Source: Bacillus niameyensis (GTDB lineage: Bacteria > Bacillota > Bacilli > Bacillales > Bacillaceae_C). Taken from it: DNA of 64,000 nucleotides. The DNA is taken from assembly GCF_001375535.1 (NCBI RefSeq), contig NZ_LN831197.1, forward strand, positions 3,104,383 through 3,168,382, in the 5' to 3' direction. The notes below the pieces were generated by a model. The model did no database searches. It was not told where the DNA came from and saw only the letters and a program-made list of their open reading frames with translations. Shown piece by piece: positions 56,351 to 64,000 of this stretch. The translations under genes and the position numbers were made by a program. The first letter of the stretch is position 1; each line of letters begins with the position of its first letter.

Positions 56351-56549
56351 AAAACTACTCATCGTTTTGATGTTTTCTCCCCTATTGCTAGCACAAAGCA
56401 TATTTTTGTTTATTGATGCAAAGAAAAAGGGTTCTTATGCCTGGATCTGGGGGATTTGGGGACTGATCCAATTACCATGTCCAACCATTTTTTATTACTT
56501 TATTGTTATTCGACCGTATCGGAAGAAATTGAAACTGGAGGATGAATAA
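56340..56549 (+). CDS. yxlD: YxlD, small membrane partner in SigY control
   Basis: 69 residues, two hydrophobic helices (about 5-24 and 34-54) joined by DAKKKGSYAWIWGIWG and a basic C-terminus. Overlaps yxlC by 11 bp, as in B. subtilis, where loss of YxlD raises SigY activity. Confidence 0.88.
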   Translation: MNSEKLLIVLMFSPLLLAQSIFLFIDAKKKGSYAWIWGIWGLIQLPCPTIFYYFIVIRPYRKKLKLEDE

Positions 56550-56551
56550 TC

Positions 56552-56740
56552 ATGGATATTGCATGGGAACTAATAGCCCCTGTGATCGGGTTGCAATTAA
56601 TATTAATGACCATAGCGCTTGTTAGCTGTGTAAAGGAAGAAGAAACCAATGGGCCAAAGTGGTTGTGGATCCTCATTATTATTGCTGTAAATCTGATAGG
56701 TCCTATTCTTTATTTTATCATTGGCCGCAAAAAGCAATGA
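56552..56740 (+). CDS. yxlE: YxlE, PLDc_N-type small membrane protein
   Basis: 62 residues with two transmembrane helices and the GPKWLWILIIIAVNLIGPILYFIIGRK pattern of the phospholipase-D-nuclease N-terminal (PLDc_N) family. It sits between yxlD and yxlF as in the B. subtilis operon. It has a minor or unclear part in SigY control. Confidence 0.87.
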   Translation: MDIAWELIAPVIGLQLILMTIALVSCVKEEETNGPKWLWILIIIAVNLIGPILYFIIGRKKQ

Positions 56741-56755
56741 GTGGAGGAAGAGTAT

Positions 56756-57646
56756 ATGCTTTTATCTGTAAACCAATTAACAAAGAAATATAAAAATCAA
56801 TTAGCTGTTGATGAACTGACACTGACAATTGAAGAAAATCAGTGTGTGGCGCTTTTGGGTCCTAATGGTTCGGGTAAAACTACGACGATCAATATGTTAG
56901 CGGGACTACTCACACCAACATCTGGGAAAGTGACTTTTTTAGGGGGGGCGAAGATCAATCGTCGCGAAATCGGTTATTTACCACAATATCCAGCCTTTTT
57001 CTCATGGATGACAGCAATAGAATATCTAAATTTCGCGGGAAAACTCTCAGGTCTATCTAAAAAGGAATTAAAGACAAAGTGTGAGGAAATGTTGACCTTC
57101 GTTGGATTGGAATCTGCGAAAAATAAGCAGATTGGCGGGTTTTCAGGTGGAATGAAACAAAGGCTTGGCCTAGCTCAGGCCATGCTGCATGATCCAAAAT
57201 TATTAATATTAGATGAACCTGTATCCGCACTTGATCCAGAAGGGCGCCGTGATGTACTAGATATTATGCAAAAGTTAAAAAAGAAAATGGCCATTCTATT
57301 TTCAACGCACGTTTTGCATGATGCTGAGCAAGTGTGCGATGAGATTATCATGCTGAAGGCAGGAAAAATAAAATGGTCGGGTAACCTTAGTGAGCTTCGG
57401 AAAGTGCATGGTGATGACACGATCATCCTTTCAACGGTAGAACCTTTTGAGAATTGGCTTCAATCTAAAAAGTATATTCGTGAATTCGACTTGCTTTCAC
57501 CAGTTTCAGCGGAGATAAAACTATTTGATGCTAGCGGGCGAAACCTCCTTCTCAAAGACTGTTTACAATGTAACAGGACAATCACGCGCTTTGAAGTGAA
57601 GAATTATTCATTGGAGGATGCCTATATGGAGGTTGTAAATCAATGA
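56756..57646 (+). CDS. yxlF: ABC transporter ATP-binding protein YxlF
   Basis: 296 residues from ATG 56756 (GGAGGAAG upstream; GTG 56741 is less likely). Walker A GPNGSGKTT, Q-loop YLPQYPAF, signature FSGGMKQRLGLAQA, Walker B LLILDEPVSALD, H-loop FSTHVL. Pairs with permease YxlG (4-bp ATGA overlap). The transporter is the effector part of the SigY regulon core; substrate unknown. Confidence 0.92.
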   Translation: MLLSVNQLTKKYKNQLAVDELTLTIEENQCVALLGPNGSGKTTTINMLAGLLTPTSGKVTFLGGAKINRREIGYLPQYPAFFSWMTAIEYLNFAGKLSGLSKKELKTKCEEMLTFVGLESAKNKQIGGFSGGMKQRLGLAQAMLHDPKLLILDEPVSALDPEGRRDVLDIMQKLKKKMAILFSTHVLHDAEQVCDEIIMLKAGKIKWSGNLSELRKVHGDDTIILSTVEPFENWLQSKKYIREFDLLSPVSAEIKLFDASGRNLLLKDCLQCNRTITRFEVKNYSLEDAYMEVVNQ

Positions 57647-58419
57647 ACGTATTTATGACGTTGTTTAAGAAAGAATTACAAGAGGCATGGCGGGACAAGA
57701 AGCTTATTTGGCTTCCTATTGTTATTAGTATTCTTGCTATCTCTCAACCGATTAGCCAATACTATATGCCACAAATCCTAGAGATGGCAGGCGGTCTACC
57801 AGACGGAACGGTTATAGAAATTCCAACACCATCTGGAGCGGAAGTACTAGCAGGAGTGCTCAGCCAACTTGGGATCATGGGAACGGCTATCTTTGTTTTA
57901 AGTGTGATGGGAAGTATTGCCCACGAAAGAAATAGTGGGGCTCTCTCCCTTGTGATGGCGCGTCCTGTTCAAGCATTTCAGTATATAGGAAGCAAATGGG
58001 CCGCTAATGCAGTTATCCTCTTACTTTCTTTTGTTATCGGTTTTGGACTTTGCTATTATTATACGAATTTACTTTTTAGCCATGTGGAGGCCAAGCTGTT
58101 TTTTGGTAGTATGGCTGTGTATAGTATTTGGATACTATTTATTTTAGCAGTTACACTACTTGGAGGAACACTATTTAAAAAGATTGGCGGCATAGCGGGA
58201 GCAAGCCTTGTAACGTTGGCCTTTATAGCACTATGTGGATCATTATTTCCTAAATTTATGGGATGGAGCCCTGCGAACGCTCAAAGTCAAGCTAGCCATT
58301 ATTTGATAATGGGGTCATGGGGGGATTCATTTTCAGTCATGATCATTTCAAGTGTGCTTCTTCTTATATCCTTGTTCTTATTAACTACTTTTTTATTTAA
58401 GCGCTATGAAAATTATTAA
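57643..58419 (+). CDS. yxlG: ABC transporter permease YxlG
   Basis: 258 residues, ABC-2 type permease with six transmembrane segments (about 19-36, 77-95, 109-131, 139-165, 172-190, 225-250). The N-terminal FKKELQEAWRDKKLIWLPIV is the usual ABC-2 start. Last gene of the sigY operon. The 52-bp repeat array begins 48 bp after it. Confidence 0.9.
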   Translation: MNVFMTLFKKELQEAWRDKKLIWLPIVISILAISQPISQYYMPQILEMAGGLPDGTVIEIPTPSGAEVLAGVLSQLGIMGTAIFVLSVMGSIAHERNSGALSLVMARPVQAFQYIGSKWAANAVILLLSFVIGFGLCYYYTNLLFSHVEAKLFFGSMAVYSIWILFILAVTLLGGTLFKKIGGIAGASLVTLAFIALCGSLFPKFMGWSPANAQSQASHYLIMGSWGDSFSVMIISSVLLLISLFLLTTFLFKRYENY

Positions 58420-58467
58420 TAACGTATGAAAGACTCGGCGATTTAAAAGATGCAACTTAAAGCTAAT

Positions 58468-58888
58468 CGTTACCGTTTTACGTGAGGGCATGGCATGGCG
58501 GTAACGCATCAAGTCGAATCGTTACCGTTTTACATGAGAGCACGACAAAACGGTAACGAATCAGAGCAAATCGTTACCGTTTTATATGAGAGTACGTCAA
58601 GGCGGTAACGAATCAGAGCAAATCGTTACCGTTTTACATGAGATCACGTCAAGACGGTAACGAATCAGAGCGAATCGTTACCGTTTTACATGAGATCACG
58701 TCAAGACGGTAACGAATCAGAGCAAATCGTTACCGTTTTATATGAGAGTACGTCAAGGCGGTAACGCATCAAGTCGAATCGTTACCGTTTTACATGAGAG
58801 CACGACAAAACGGTAACGATTTACAGCTAATCGTTACCGTTTCTCATATGGGCGCCACATAGCGGTCACGATACACGGCGATCGTGAC
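58468..58888. repeat. 52-bp tandem repeat array, eight units, hairpin-forming
   Basis: CGTTACCG starts at 58468, 58520, 58572, 58624, 58676, 58728, 58780 and 58832, exactly 52 bp apart. Each unit holds CGTTACCGTTTT, an ATGAGA core, and CGGTAACG. CGGTAACG of one unit can pair with CGTTACCG of the next across 12-13 nt, giving seven stems, and an eighth variant pair follows (GTCACGAT / ATCGTGAC, 58865-58888). Unit variants recur in mosaic order (58572 and 58728 share one central variant, 58520 and 58780 another). No open frame spans the array. It lies between the convergent yxlG and MFS genes. Confidence 0.92.
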
Positions 58889-58903
58889 ATCCCTCTCATC
58901 TCT

Positions 58904-60070
58904 TTATACGGTTTGTGTCTTTTTCAAAGTTAATCTATAAACCTGATACAAAGCAAATGCGATAATAGACAAGATTAACCCGGAAATATAAGGCAATCCC
59001 GTAGCGATTTTAAATAACCAGCCACCTAGGGGGGGACCGACAATTCTGCCCATTGAATCAAATGATGATAAGAGGCCTGTCGTGCTTCCGTGCCCCGCTG
59101 TTGAAGTTTTCGTTAATAACGCGGATACACTTGGACGAATAACGCCATTTCCGATTCCGAAAATCGTTAGAAATATTGCTGCTGTAGTAAAGTTGTTAAC
59201 TAGTAAAATTAAGCCAAACCCGATAGCCGAAATCGCGATTCCAATTTGAATGACGAATCCCTCGCCATATTTTTTCGTCAATTTCCCAACTAAACCACCT
59301 TGCACAATGGCTCCAGCTAGTCCCATAATCATAAATAAATATCCGAGTTCGACTGTTCCTAAGCCAGCTCTTTTTGCAGCAAAATAAGCAAATGTTGCCT
59401 CAAGACCAGCAAGTGATAAGGAAACAAATAACTGAAGAAAATAGAGAATGGAGATAGGACCATTCATAGCTTTGAACATCGGTTCCTTTTTCTTCGATTG
59501 TGCACCTCTCTTCTCAGATGGCAAAGATTCACGAAGGATGGTCATGACAAGGAAAAAAGTAATGATAGAAGAAATACCAGCGATTATAAACGGCATACTT
59601 AAACTTGTTTTAGAGAAGATCCCGCCAATTGCAGGCCCTAAAATAAACCCTAAGCCAACCGATGCACCGACAACGCCCATTCCTTTTCCGCGATCTTCAG
59701 GTGACGTAATATCTGCTACATAGGCTGTAACTGTAGGCATATTGGCTGATGATAACAGGCCGCCAATGATTCTTGCAGCGAAAAGCATCCATAGCTCGGT
59801 AGCAAAAGCCATTAAGAAAAAGGAGATTGCCAGCCCGAAAATCCCAATCATAATGACAGGTTTTCTACCGATTCGATCAGAAATTCTCCCCCAAAAAGGC
59901 GAAAACAGCAGTTGCATTAGGGAGTAAACAGCCATTAATAGACCTAATTGAGTAGGAGATGCTCCCATTTCTTCAGCGTAAAATGGCAGGACGGGAATAA
60001 TAATACCAAATCCAACCATGACAAAAAACATAACAGCAAAAAGGACAGGTAATGCTTTTTTTGTGTCCAT
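58904..60070 (-). CDS. MFS drug:H+ antiporter (DHA1, TetA-like)
   Basis: 388 residues from ATG 60070 (CGGAGTGA upstream; the in-frame GTG four codons earlier is inside the SD). Twelve helices. Motif A GRISDRIGRKPV in loop 2-3 and the antiporter motif C GASVGLGFILGPAIGG in helix 5 place it in the 12-TM drug exporter group. Substrate not predictable. Convergent with yxlG across the repeat array. Confidence 0.9.
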   Translation of the reverse strand: MDTKKALPVLFAVMFFVMVGFGIIIPVLPFYAEEMGASPTQLGLLMAVYSLMQLLFSPFWGRISDRIGRKPVIMIGIFGLAISFFLMAFATELWMLFAARIIGGLLSSANMPTVTAYVADITSPEDRGKGMGVVGASVGLGFILGPAIGGIFSKTSLSMPFIIAGISSIITFFLVMTILRESLPSEKRGAQSKKKEPMFKAMNGPISILYFLQLFVSLSLAGLEATFAYFAAKRAGLGTVELGYLFMIMGLAGAIVQGGLVGKLTKKYGEGFVIQIGIAISAIGFGLILLVNNFTTAAIFLTIFGIGNGVIRPSVSALLTKTSTAGHGSTTGLLSSFDSMGRIVGPPLGGWLFKIATGLPYISGLILSIIAFALYQVYRLTLKKTQTV

Positions 60071-60226
60071 AGAAGTGTTCACTCCGGTCTATAAAAGATA
60101 TGATCATACTTTATTTGGATGGATAAAGAAAACTAACATAAAAATTTTACCACTCTAAGAAAGAATAACATAGTTAAAACATTTTATCCGAAGAATGATA
60201 TGGCAAATTATTGAAAAACATTATAT

Positions 60227-60268
60227 ATAACGAACATTATTGGATTTAATTTAAAAAACATTCGTATT
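60227..60268. promoter_or_regulatory. candidate inverted PurR boxes
   Basis: ATAACGAACATTA (CGAAC at 60231) and its inverted partner AACATTCGTATTT (TTCG at 60261-60264), 30 bp apart, upstream of a TTGACG (60274)/TAGATT (60298) promoter. This is the spacing and orientation of PurBox pairs in B. subtilis purine genes. Pattern-based only. Confidence 0.5.
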
Positions 60269-60324
60269 TATTGTTGACGAATATAGTTCTTTTATGCTAG
60301 ATTATAACTAACAAATAAACAATA

Positions 60325-60409
60325 AAGTTCATTGGATGTATATGCTTGGGAATATGGCCCGAACGTCTCTACCTGGTAACCGTAAATTACTAGACTACAT
60401 TAAGAACTT
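60325..60409 (+). ncRNA. purine riboswitch aptamer, guanine class
   Basis: Core elements in order: an outer AAGTTC/GAACTT stem, P1 ATGTA/TACAT, GGCCCGAACGTCTCTACCTGG, CCGTAAATTA and GACTACAT. The base equivalent to position 74 is C (60395), which selects guanine or hypoxanthine over adenine. Ligand binding should favour the terminator downstream. Confidence 0.93.
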
Positions 60410-60473
60410 GGAAATGCCGAGATAAGATGAGATCTGATCGATAGGTTAAATTTCCTTTATTCTTAAGTGTAGC

Positions 60474-60510
60474 AGACCCAGGTAGGTGTAATCCAACTTG
60501 GGTCTTTTGT
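60474..60510 (+). terminator. riboswitch terminator before the purine permease gene
   Basis: AGACCCAGGT / ACTTGGGTCT (60474-60483, 60496-60505; one G-T pair) followed by TTTGTATTTCTTTT. Confidence 0.85.
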
Positions 60511-60539
60511 ATTTCTTTTGAACTTTGGAGGGGAAAATG

Positions 60540-61841
60540 ATGAGTCGTTATTTTCAATTTAAAGAATTTAATACGAACTATCGTCAAGAATCAGTCGCTG
60601 GTCTAACTACTTTCTTAGCGATGGCTTATATTTTATTTGTAAACCCATCGATTTTAAGTGCAGCTGGGATGGATCAAGATGCCGTATTTGTAGCAACAGC
60701 ACTTGCTTCAGCAGTTGGTTGTTTAATTATGGGATTATGGGCGAAATATCCAGTTGCGCTAGCACCTGGAATGGGAATTAACGCATTTTTTGCTTTCACA
60801 GTTGTAATTGGAATGGGAATTCCTTGGCAAACAGCATTAGCTGGGACATTCATCTCTGGAGTCATCTTCTTTATTTTAACATTAACAAAAATTCGTGAAA
60901 CAATTATAAATGCAATACCTGATCAGTTAAAGCTTGCTGTATCAGCGGGTATTGGCTTGTTTATTGCCTTTTTAGGCTTCCAAAATGCTGGTATTATTGT
61001 GGAGGCAGACCCTGGAACAACGATTGTTGCTCTTGGCGATTTAACAGCACCTACTACTTTATTAGCCCTTTTAGGGTTAGTTATTACGATTATTTTAATG
61101 GTTAGAGGCTTTAGAGGAGCTATCTTCTACGGAATGATTGCTACTTCCATTGCGGGAATCATCTTTAAACTTATTGACCTGCCAACAGGAGTTGTTGCTC
61201 CAATTCCGGACCTTTCGCCAACTTTTGGTGTTATGTTTAGCCATATACCTGACTTGTTTACACCTGAAATGTTAGTTGTTATCTTTACTCTACTATTCGT
61301 TGACTTCTTTGATACAGCAGGTACATTAATGGCAGTTGCAAGACAAGCCGGCATTCTTGTAGACGGAAAACTTCCAAGAGCGGGTAAGGCATTAAGTGCA
61401 GACTCTATTGCTACTATGGTCGGAGCGATCTTTGGAACATCTACAACAACATCTTTCGTCGAATCATCATCAGGTGTAGCAGCTGGAGGGAGAACAGGAT
61501 TTACGTCAGTCGTTACAGCGGGATTATTCATTTTAGCATTGTTCTTTTCTCCGCTATTAGGTGTCGTTACACCGCAAGTGACTGCTCCAGCACTTATAAT
61601 AGTTGGTGTTCTCATGGCATCATCGTTGTCGGAGATAAAGTGGAAGGAATTTGAAAATGCTATTCCAGCGTTTTTAACGATTGTCACTATGCCACTTGCG
61701 TATAGCATTTCAACTGGTATTGCCCTTGGATTTATTGTTTATCCGTTGACAATGGTTGTGAAAGGTAAATACAAAGAAGTGCACCCAATCATGTATGTAT
61801 TATTTGTTGTCTTTATTGCCTACTTAGGCTGGGCTGTTTAA
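60540..61841 (+). CDS. pbuG: NCS2-family purine permease (hypoxanthine/guanine type), PbuG-like
   Basis: 433 residues from ATG 60540 (GGAGGGG 6 nt upstream). Twelve to fourteen helices of the AzgA/PbuG branch: TFLAMAYILFVNPSILSAAGMD, MGINAFFAFTVVIGMG, FFDTAGTLMAVARQAG (purine-binding helix), and GTSTTTSFVESSSGVAAGGRTG. The guanine-class riboswitch and PurR boxes upstream fit a hypoxanthine/guanine importer, and adenine deaminase follows. Substrate is inferred from family and control. Confidence 0.9.
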   Translation: MSRYFQFKEFNTNYRQESVAGLTTFLAMAYILFVNPSILSAAGMDQDAVFVATALASAVGCLIMGLWAKYPVALAPGMGINAFFAFTVVIGMGIPWQTALAGTFISGVIFFILTLTKIRETIINAIPDQLKLAVSAGIGLFIAFLGFQNAGIIVEADPGTTIVALGDLTAPTTLLALLGLVITIILMVRGFRGAIFYGMIATSIAGIIFKLIDLPTGVVAPIPDLSPTFGVMFSHIPDLFTPEMLVVIFTLLFVDFFDTAGTLMAVARQAGILVDGKLPRAGKALSADSIATMVGAIFGTSTTTSFVESSSGVAAGGRTGFTSVVTAGLFILALFFSPLLGVVTPQVTAPALIIVGVLMASSLSEIKWKEFENAIPAFLTIVTMPLAYSISTGIALGFIVYPLTMVVKGKYKEVHPIMYVLFVVFIAYLGWAV

Positions 61842-61863
61842 TAGATTGCTAGAAAAAAGAAGA

Positions 61864-61902
61864 GGGAATGCACATACTTGTATGAGCATTCCCAACTTTT
61901 TT
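61864..61902 (+). terminator. terminator or attenuator between permease and adenine deaminase genes
   Basis: GGGAATGC / GCATTCCC (61864-61871, 61886-61893), then AACTTTTTT. Confidence 0.7.
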
Positions 61903-61919
61903 AGGGAAGGGGTAAGATC

Positions 61920-63722
61920 ATGGAAACTATGAACAAAAGAAAAAAACTCTATGAAGTGAGCCAACAATTATCAAAGGTTGCTAGAGGAATCGATCAAGCT
62001 GACTTAGTTATCAAAAATGGTACGCTAGTCAATGTGTTTACAGGAGAATTAATGGAACATATCGACATTGCCGTTTCAGAGGGAAGAGTTGCCTATGTTG
62101 GTGCAGCAGATCATACAATTGGTGAAAAGACCAAAGTGATCGATGCGAACGGTCAATATATGGTGCCTGGTCTGTTAGACGGCCATATGCATGTTGAAAG
62201 TACGATGTTATCTGTTACTGAATTTGCTAAAGCAGGCTTGGCGAAAGGAACAACTGCTATTTTCATGGATCCTCATGAAATTGCCAATGTATTTGGGACA
62301 GAAGGCGTCCGCTACATGCATGAAGAAGGGCAGCAATTGCCATTAAAAGTTTTTACAACTTTCCCTTCTTGTGTTCCAGCTACCACAAATGGCTTTGAAG
62401 ATGGTGGTGCGGTGTTAAGTGTTGAGGATATTCGCGAAGGCTTAAAATGGGATAATGTTGCGGGGCTAGGAGAGGTTATGAACTTTCCAGGAGTAGTTTA
62501 TGGCGATCCGCTTATGCATGGAGAAATAGCGGAGACGATTAAAGCGAATAAAACAGTAACAGGCCACTTTCCTGCTGAAGATTCGCAAATGCTGCAAGCT
62601 TATTTAGCATCAGGTGTGAGTTCCGACCATGAAACGGTGACAAGGGAGCAAGGGCTAGAGAAACTTCGCTTAGGCATGCATTTAATGATTCGGGAAGGCT
62701 CAGCATGGCATGATGTAAAAGAAGTGATTAAAGTTGTGACAGAAGATAAAGTAAATACCGATAATATAAGTCTTGTCACAGATGATGTATACCCTCAAAC
62801 TTTGGTTGAACAGGGGCACTTGAATCATGTAGTAAGAAGAGCGATTGAAGAAGGGGTCGATCCTGTTACAGCGATCCAAATGGCAACGATCAATGTTGCC
62901 CGCTACTTTAAGATGGACCAGGATTTAGGCGCTATAGCACCGGGTAAAATAGCGGATATTCTTTTAATGGATGATCTTCGTACAATGGTGCCATCATCAG
63001 TAGTAGCCGATGGAGAAATCATTTTTGATAACGGCCAACTTGTTAAGGAATTCCCAAGCTTTACGTATCCAGAACATATTCGAAATTCAGTTCGTTTAAA
63101 AGCAGATCTATCTTCAGAGGACTTTTTATTAAAGAGCCGTACGAAAGAGGACTATGCAAAAGTGAATGTCATTAAGATTATTGAAAATAGCGCACGGACA
63201 GAAAAGATGGTCACTACATTGAATGTGCAAGAAGGTGTTATTCAACCAGATCTTAATGAAGACATTCTCACATTGGCCTGTATTGAACGCCATCGGGGAA
63301 CAGGACAAATTTCCCTTGGATTTGCTCATGGTTTCCAATTGAAAAAAGGAGCGGTTGCTTCAACAGTGGCCCATGATAGTCATAATTTACTCGTAATGGG
63401 AACGAATTCGGACGATATGGCATTTGCGGCAAATGAGTTAGCAAAAGTTGGCGGCGGTATGATTGTTGTAGAAAATCAGAAGATCCTTGCGTTAGTTAAA
63501 ATGCCAATAGCTGGTTTAATGTCAGATCAGCCGTTAGAAACAGTAGTGCAAGAGGTAAAACAGCTGGAAGCGGCTTGGAAAGAGATCGGCTGCCCGATCC
63601 ATGCACCGTTCATGACATTCTCTTTAATTGCCCTGCCTGTTATTCCTGAAATCCGAATTTCTAATCGGGGAATTGTGGATGTGACTGAATTTAAGTTAAT
63701 GGAGACAGAGATTATTCAATAG
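61920..63722 (+). CDS. adeC: adenine deaminase
   Basis: 600 residues of the Ade/AdeC amidohydrolase family; B. subtilis AdeC is about 577. Adenine is hydrolysed to hypoxanthine and ammonia. The N-terminal metal site is DGHMHVEST (Asp87, His89, His91), followed by MDPHEIANVFG, VTGHFPAEDSQM and SLVTDDVYP (metal Asp). The C-terminal half is the family-specific domain, with LACIERHRGTGQISLGFAHGF and VAHDSHNLLVMG. Behind the purine permease, it links uptake to salvage. AGGGAAGGGG precedes the ATG. Confidence 0.94.
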   Translation: METMNKRKKLYEVSQQLSKVARGIDQADLVIKNGTLVNVFTGELMEHIDIAVSEGRVAYVGAADHTIGEKTKVIDANGQYMVPGLLDGHMHVESTMLSVTEFAKAGLAKGTTAIFMDPHEIANVFGTEGVRYMHEEGQQLPLKVFTTFPSCVPATTNGFEDGGAVLSVEDIREGLKWDNVAGLGEVMNFPGVVYGDPLMHGEIAETIKANKTVTGHFPAEDSQMLQAYLASGVSSDHETVTREQGLEKLRLGMHLMIREGSAWHDVKEVIKVVTEDKVNTDNISLVTDDVYPQTLVEQGHLNHVVRRAIEEGVDPVTAIQMATINVARYFKMDQDLGAIAPGKIADILLMDDLRTMVPSSVVADGEIIFDNGQLVKEFPSFTYPEHIRNSVRLKADLSSEDFLLKSRTKEDYAKVNVIKIIENSARTEKMVTTLNVQEGVIQPDLNEDILTLACIERHRGTGQISLGFAHGFQLKKGAVASTVAHDSHNLLVMGTNSDDMAFAANELAKVGGGMIVVENQKILALVKMPIAGLMSDQPLETVVQEVKQLEAAWKEIGCPIHAPFMTFSLIALPVIPEIRISNRGIVDVTEFKLMETEIIQ

Positions 63723-63742
63723 GTAAAAATAAAGGTCTATAT

Positions 63743-63790
63743 AAAGCAAGCTAGGAAAAATTGATTTATTTTTCTTAGCTTGCTTTTGGT
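63743..63790 (+). terminator. terminator of the adenine deaminase gene
   Basis: AAAGCAAGCTAGGAAAAA and its complement TTTTTCTTAGCTTGCTTT with one mismatch, 8-nt loop, T-rich tail. Confidence 0.8.
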
Positions 63791-63922
63791 TTTAAATGTA
63801 AAACTAGGGAAATACAATCTGAAAATTAGGGAATACGATAGGTTAACAAATACCTTTTGGGAATATGCTTAATGTTATGATGGAATAAGAACATATTTCA
63901 TGAATTGGGAGTTTAGTAAATT

Positions 63923-64000
63923 ATGCTTAGTTATATAAAAGGAAAGGCAGAGGATTTTTTTCCAGGTTATTTTGCACTAGTCATGGCAACTGGTGCATTA
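63923..64000 (+). CDS. TDT family transporter (TehA/SLAC1-like), N-terminal fragment at window edge
   Basis: The last 26 codons of the window read from ATG 63923 through FFPGYFALVMATGAL at the edge. PGYFALVMATG is the first-helix signature of the tellurite-resistance/dicarboxylate transporter (TDT) family. GGGAG lies 11 nt before the ATG. The gene continues outside the window. Confidence 0.75.
   Translation, partial: MLSYIKGKAEDFFPGYFALVMATGAL

Noticed and set aside
58468-58888. CRISPR array
   Set aside because: Whole 52-bp units are conserved, including the parts that would be spacers; unit variants recur, arms are palindromic, and no cas gene is nearby.

Overview
The window reads as chromosomal DNA of a low-GC, Gram-positive, endospore-forming Bacillaceae member. 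Supporting signs are AGGAGG-type ribosome binding sites, frequent TTG/GTG starts, Bacillus operon orders (glgBCDA, sigY-yxlCDEFG, metNPQ), spore genes (sspO, a sigma-K-type promoter, DUF2512/DUF3231 proteins) and Bacillus-type S-box and purine riboswitches. No rRNA, tRNA, CRISPR array or prophage was seen. The only transposon-like sequence is one decayed IS200/IS605-type remnant.

Layout. 1-5.5 kb: glycogen synthesis operon glgB (5' end outside the window), glgC, glgD, glgA, closed by a terminator with no glgP. 5.5-7.5 kb: a small Gly/Phe/Tyr-rich protein behind a sigma-K-like promoter, then a TrmA/RlmCD-type RNA m5U methyltransferase. 7.6-9.6 kb: a MarR regulator with twin operators plus paiA, then an MhqR-type operator before an mhqP-like DoxX gene and a 3'-truncated mhqN-like nitroreductase. 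9.7-14 kb: the short spore gene sspO, an orphan lipoprotein, a YfiH/YlmD-family enzyme, a YuxH-like EAL-HDOD protein and the IS remnant. 14-19.6 kb: a four-gene MacAB-like ABC operon whose last ATPase carries an AbrB-like tail. 20-26 kb: amino acid permease, 52-bp repeats, a CofE-like ligase divergent from a LysR regulator, a PP2C-like protein and an Eis-like acetyltransferase.

26-38 kb: a cytosolic beta-propeller protein, a secreted GHL10-FIMAH protein, a DacA-type carboxypeptidase, TSUP and BrnQ transporters, an LtaS-like enzyme, a divergent stand-alone HprK paralogue, and DUF2512 and DUF3231 proteins. 38-44 kb: a glycan locus with a GHL6-type hydrolase, AraC regulator and GH2 beta-mannosidase. 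44-49 kb: an M20 hydrolase with two membrane proteins (one DUF3100), a nitroreductase and an iron-type alcohol dehydrogenase, with three copies of a dispersed repeat. 49-54 kb: SAM-riboswitch-controlled metNPQ and the methionine-salvage pair mtnU/mtnE. 55-58.4 kb: the complete sigY operon with its autoregulatory promoter. 58.4-58.9 kb: a tandem array of eight 52-bp hairpin-forming units. 58.9-64 kb: an MFS exporter, PurR-box/guanine-riboswitch-controlled purine permease and adenine deaminase, and the start of a TDT-family transporter.

Most genes are ordinary core or niche functions. The items most worth a second look are the 52-bp periodic hairpin arrays at two loci (with a compensatory stem change), the dispersed repeat that supplies the last codons of a dehydrogenase gene, the structured RNA left by the TnpB remnant, the ABC ATPase with an AbrB-like tail, the solitary HprK paralogue, and the CofE-like/LysR pair in a genus not known to make F420.
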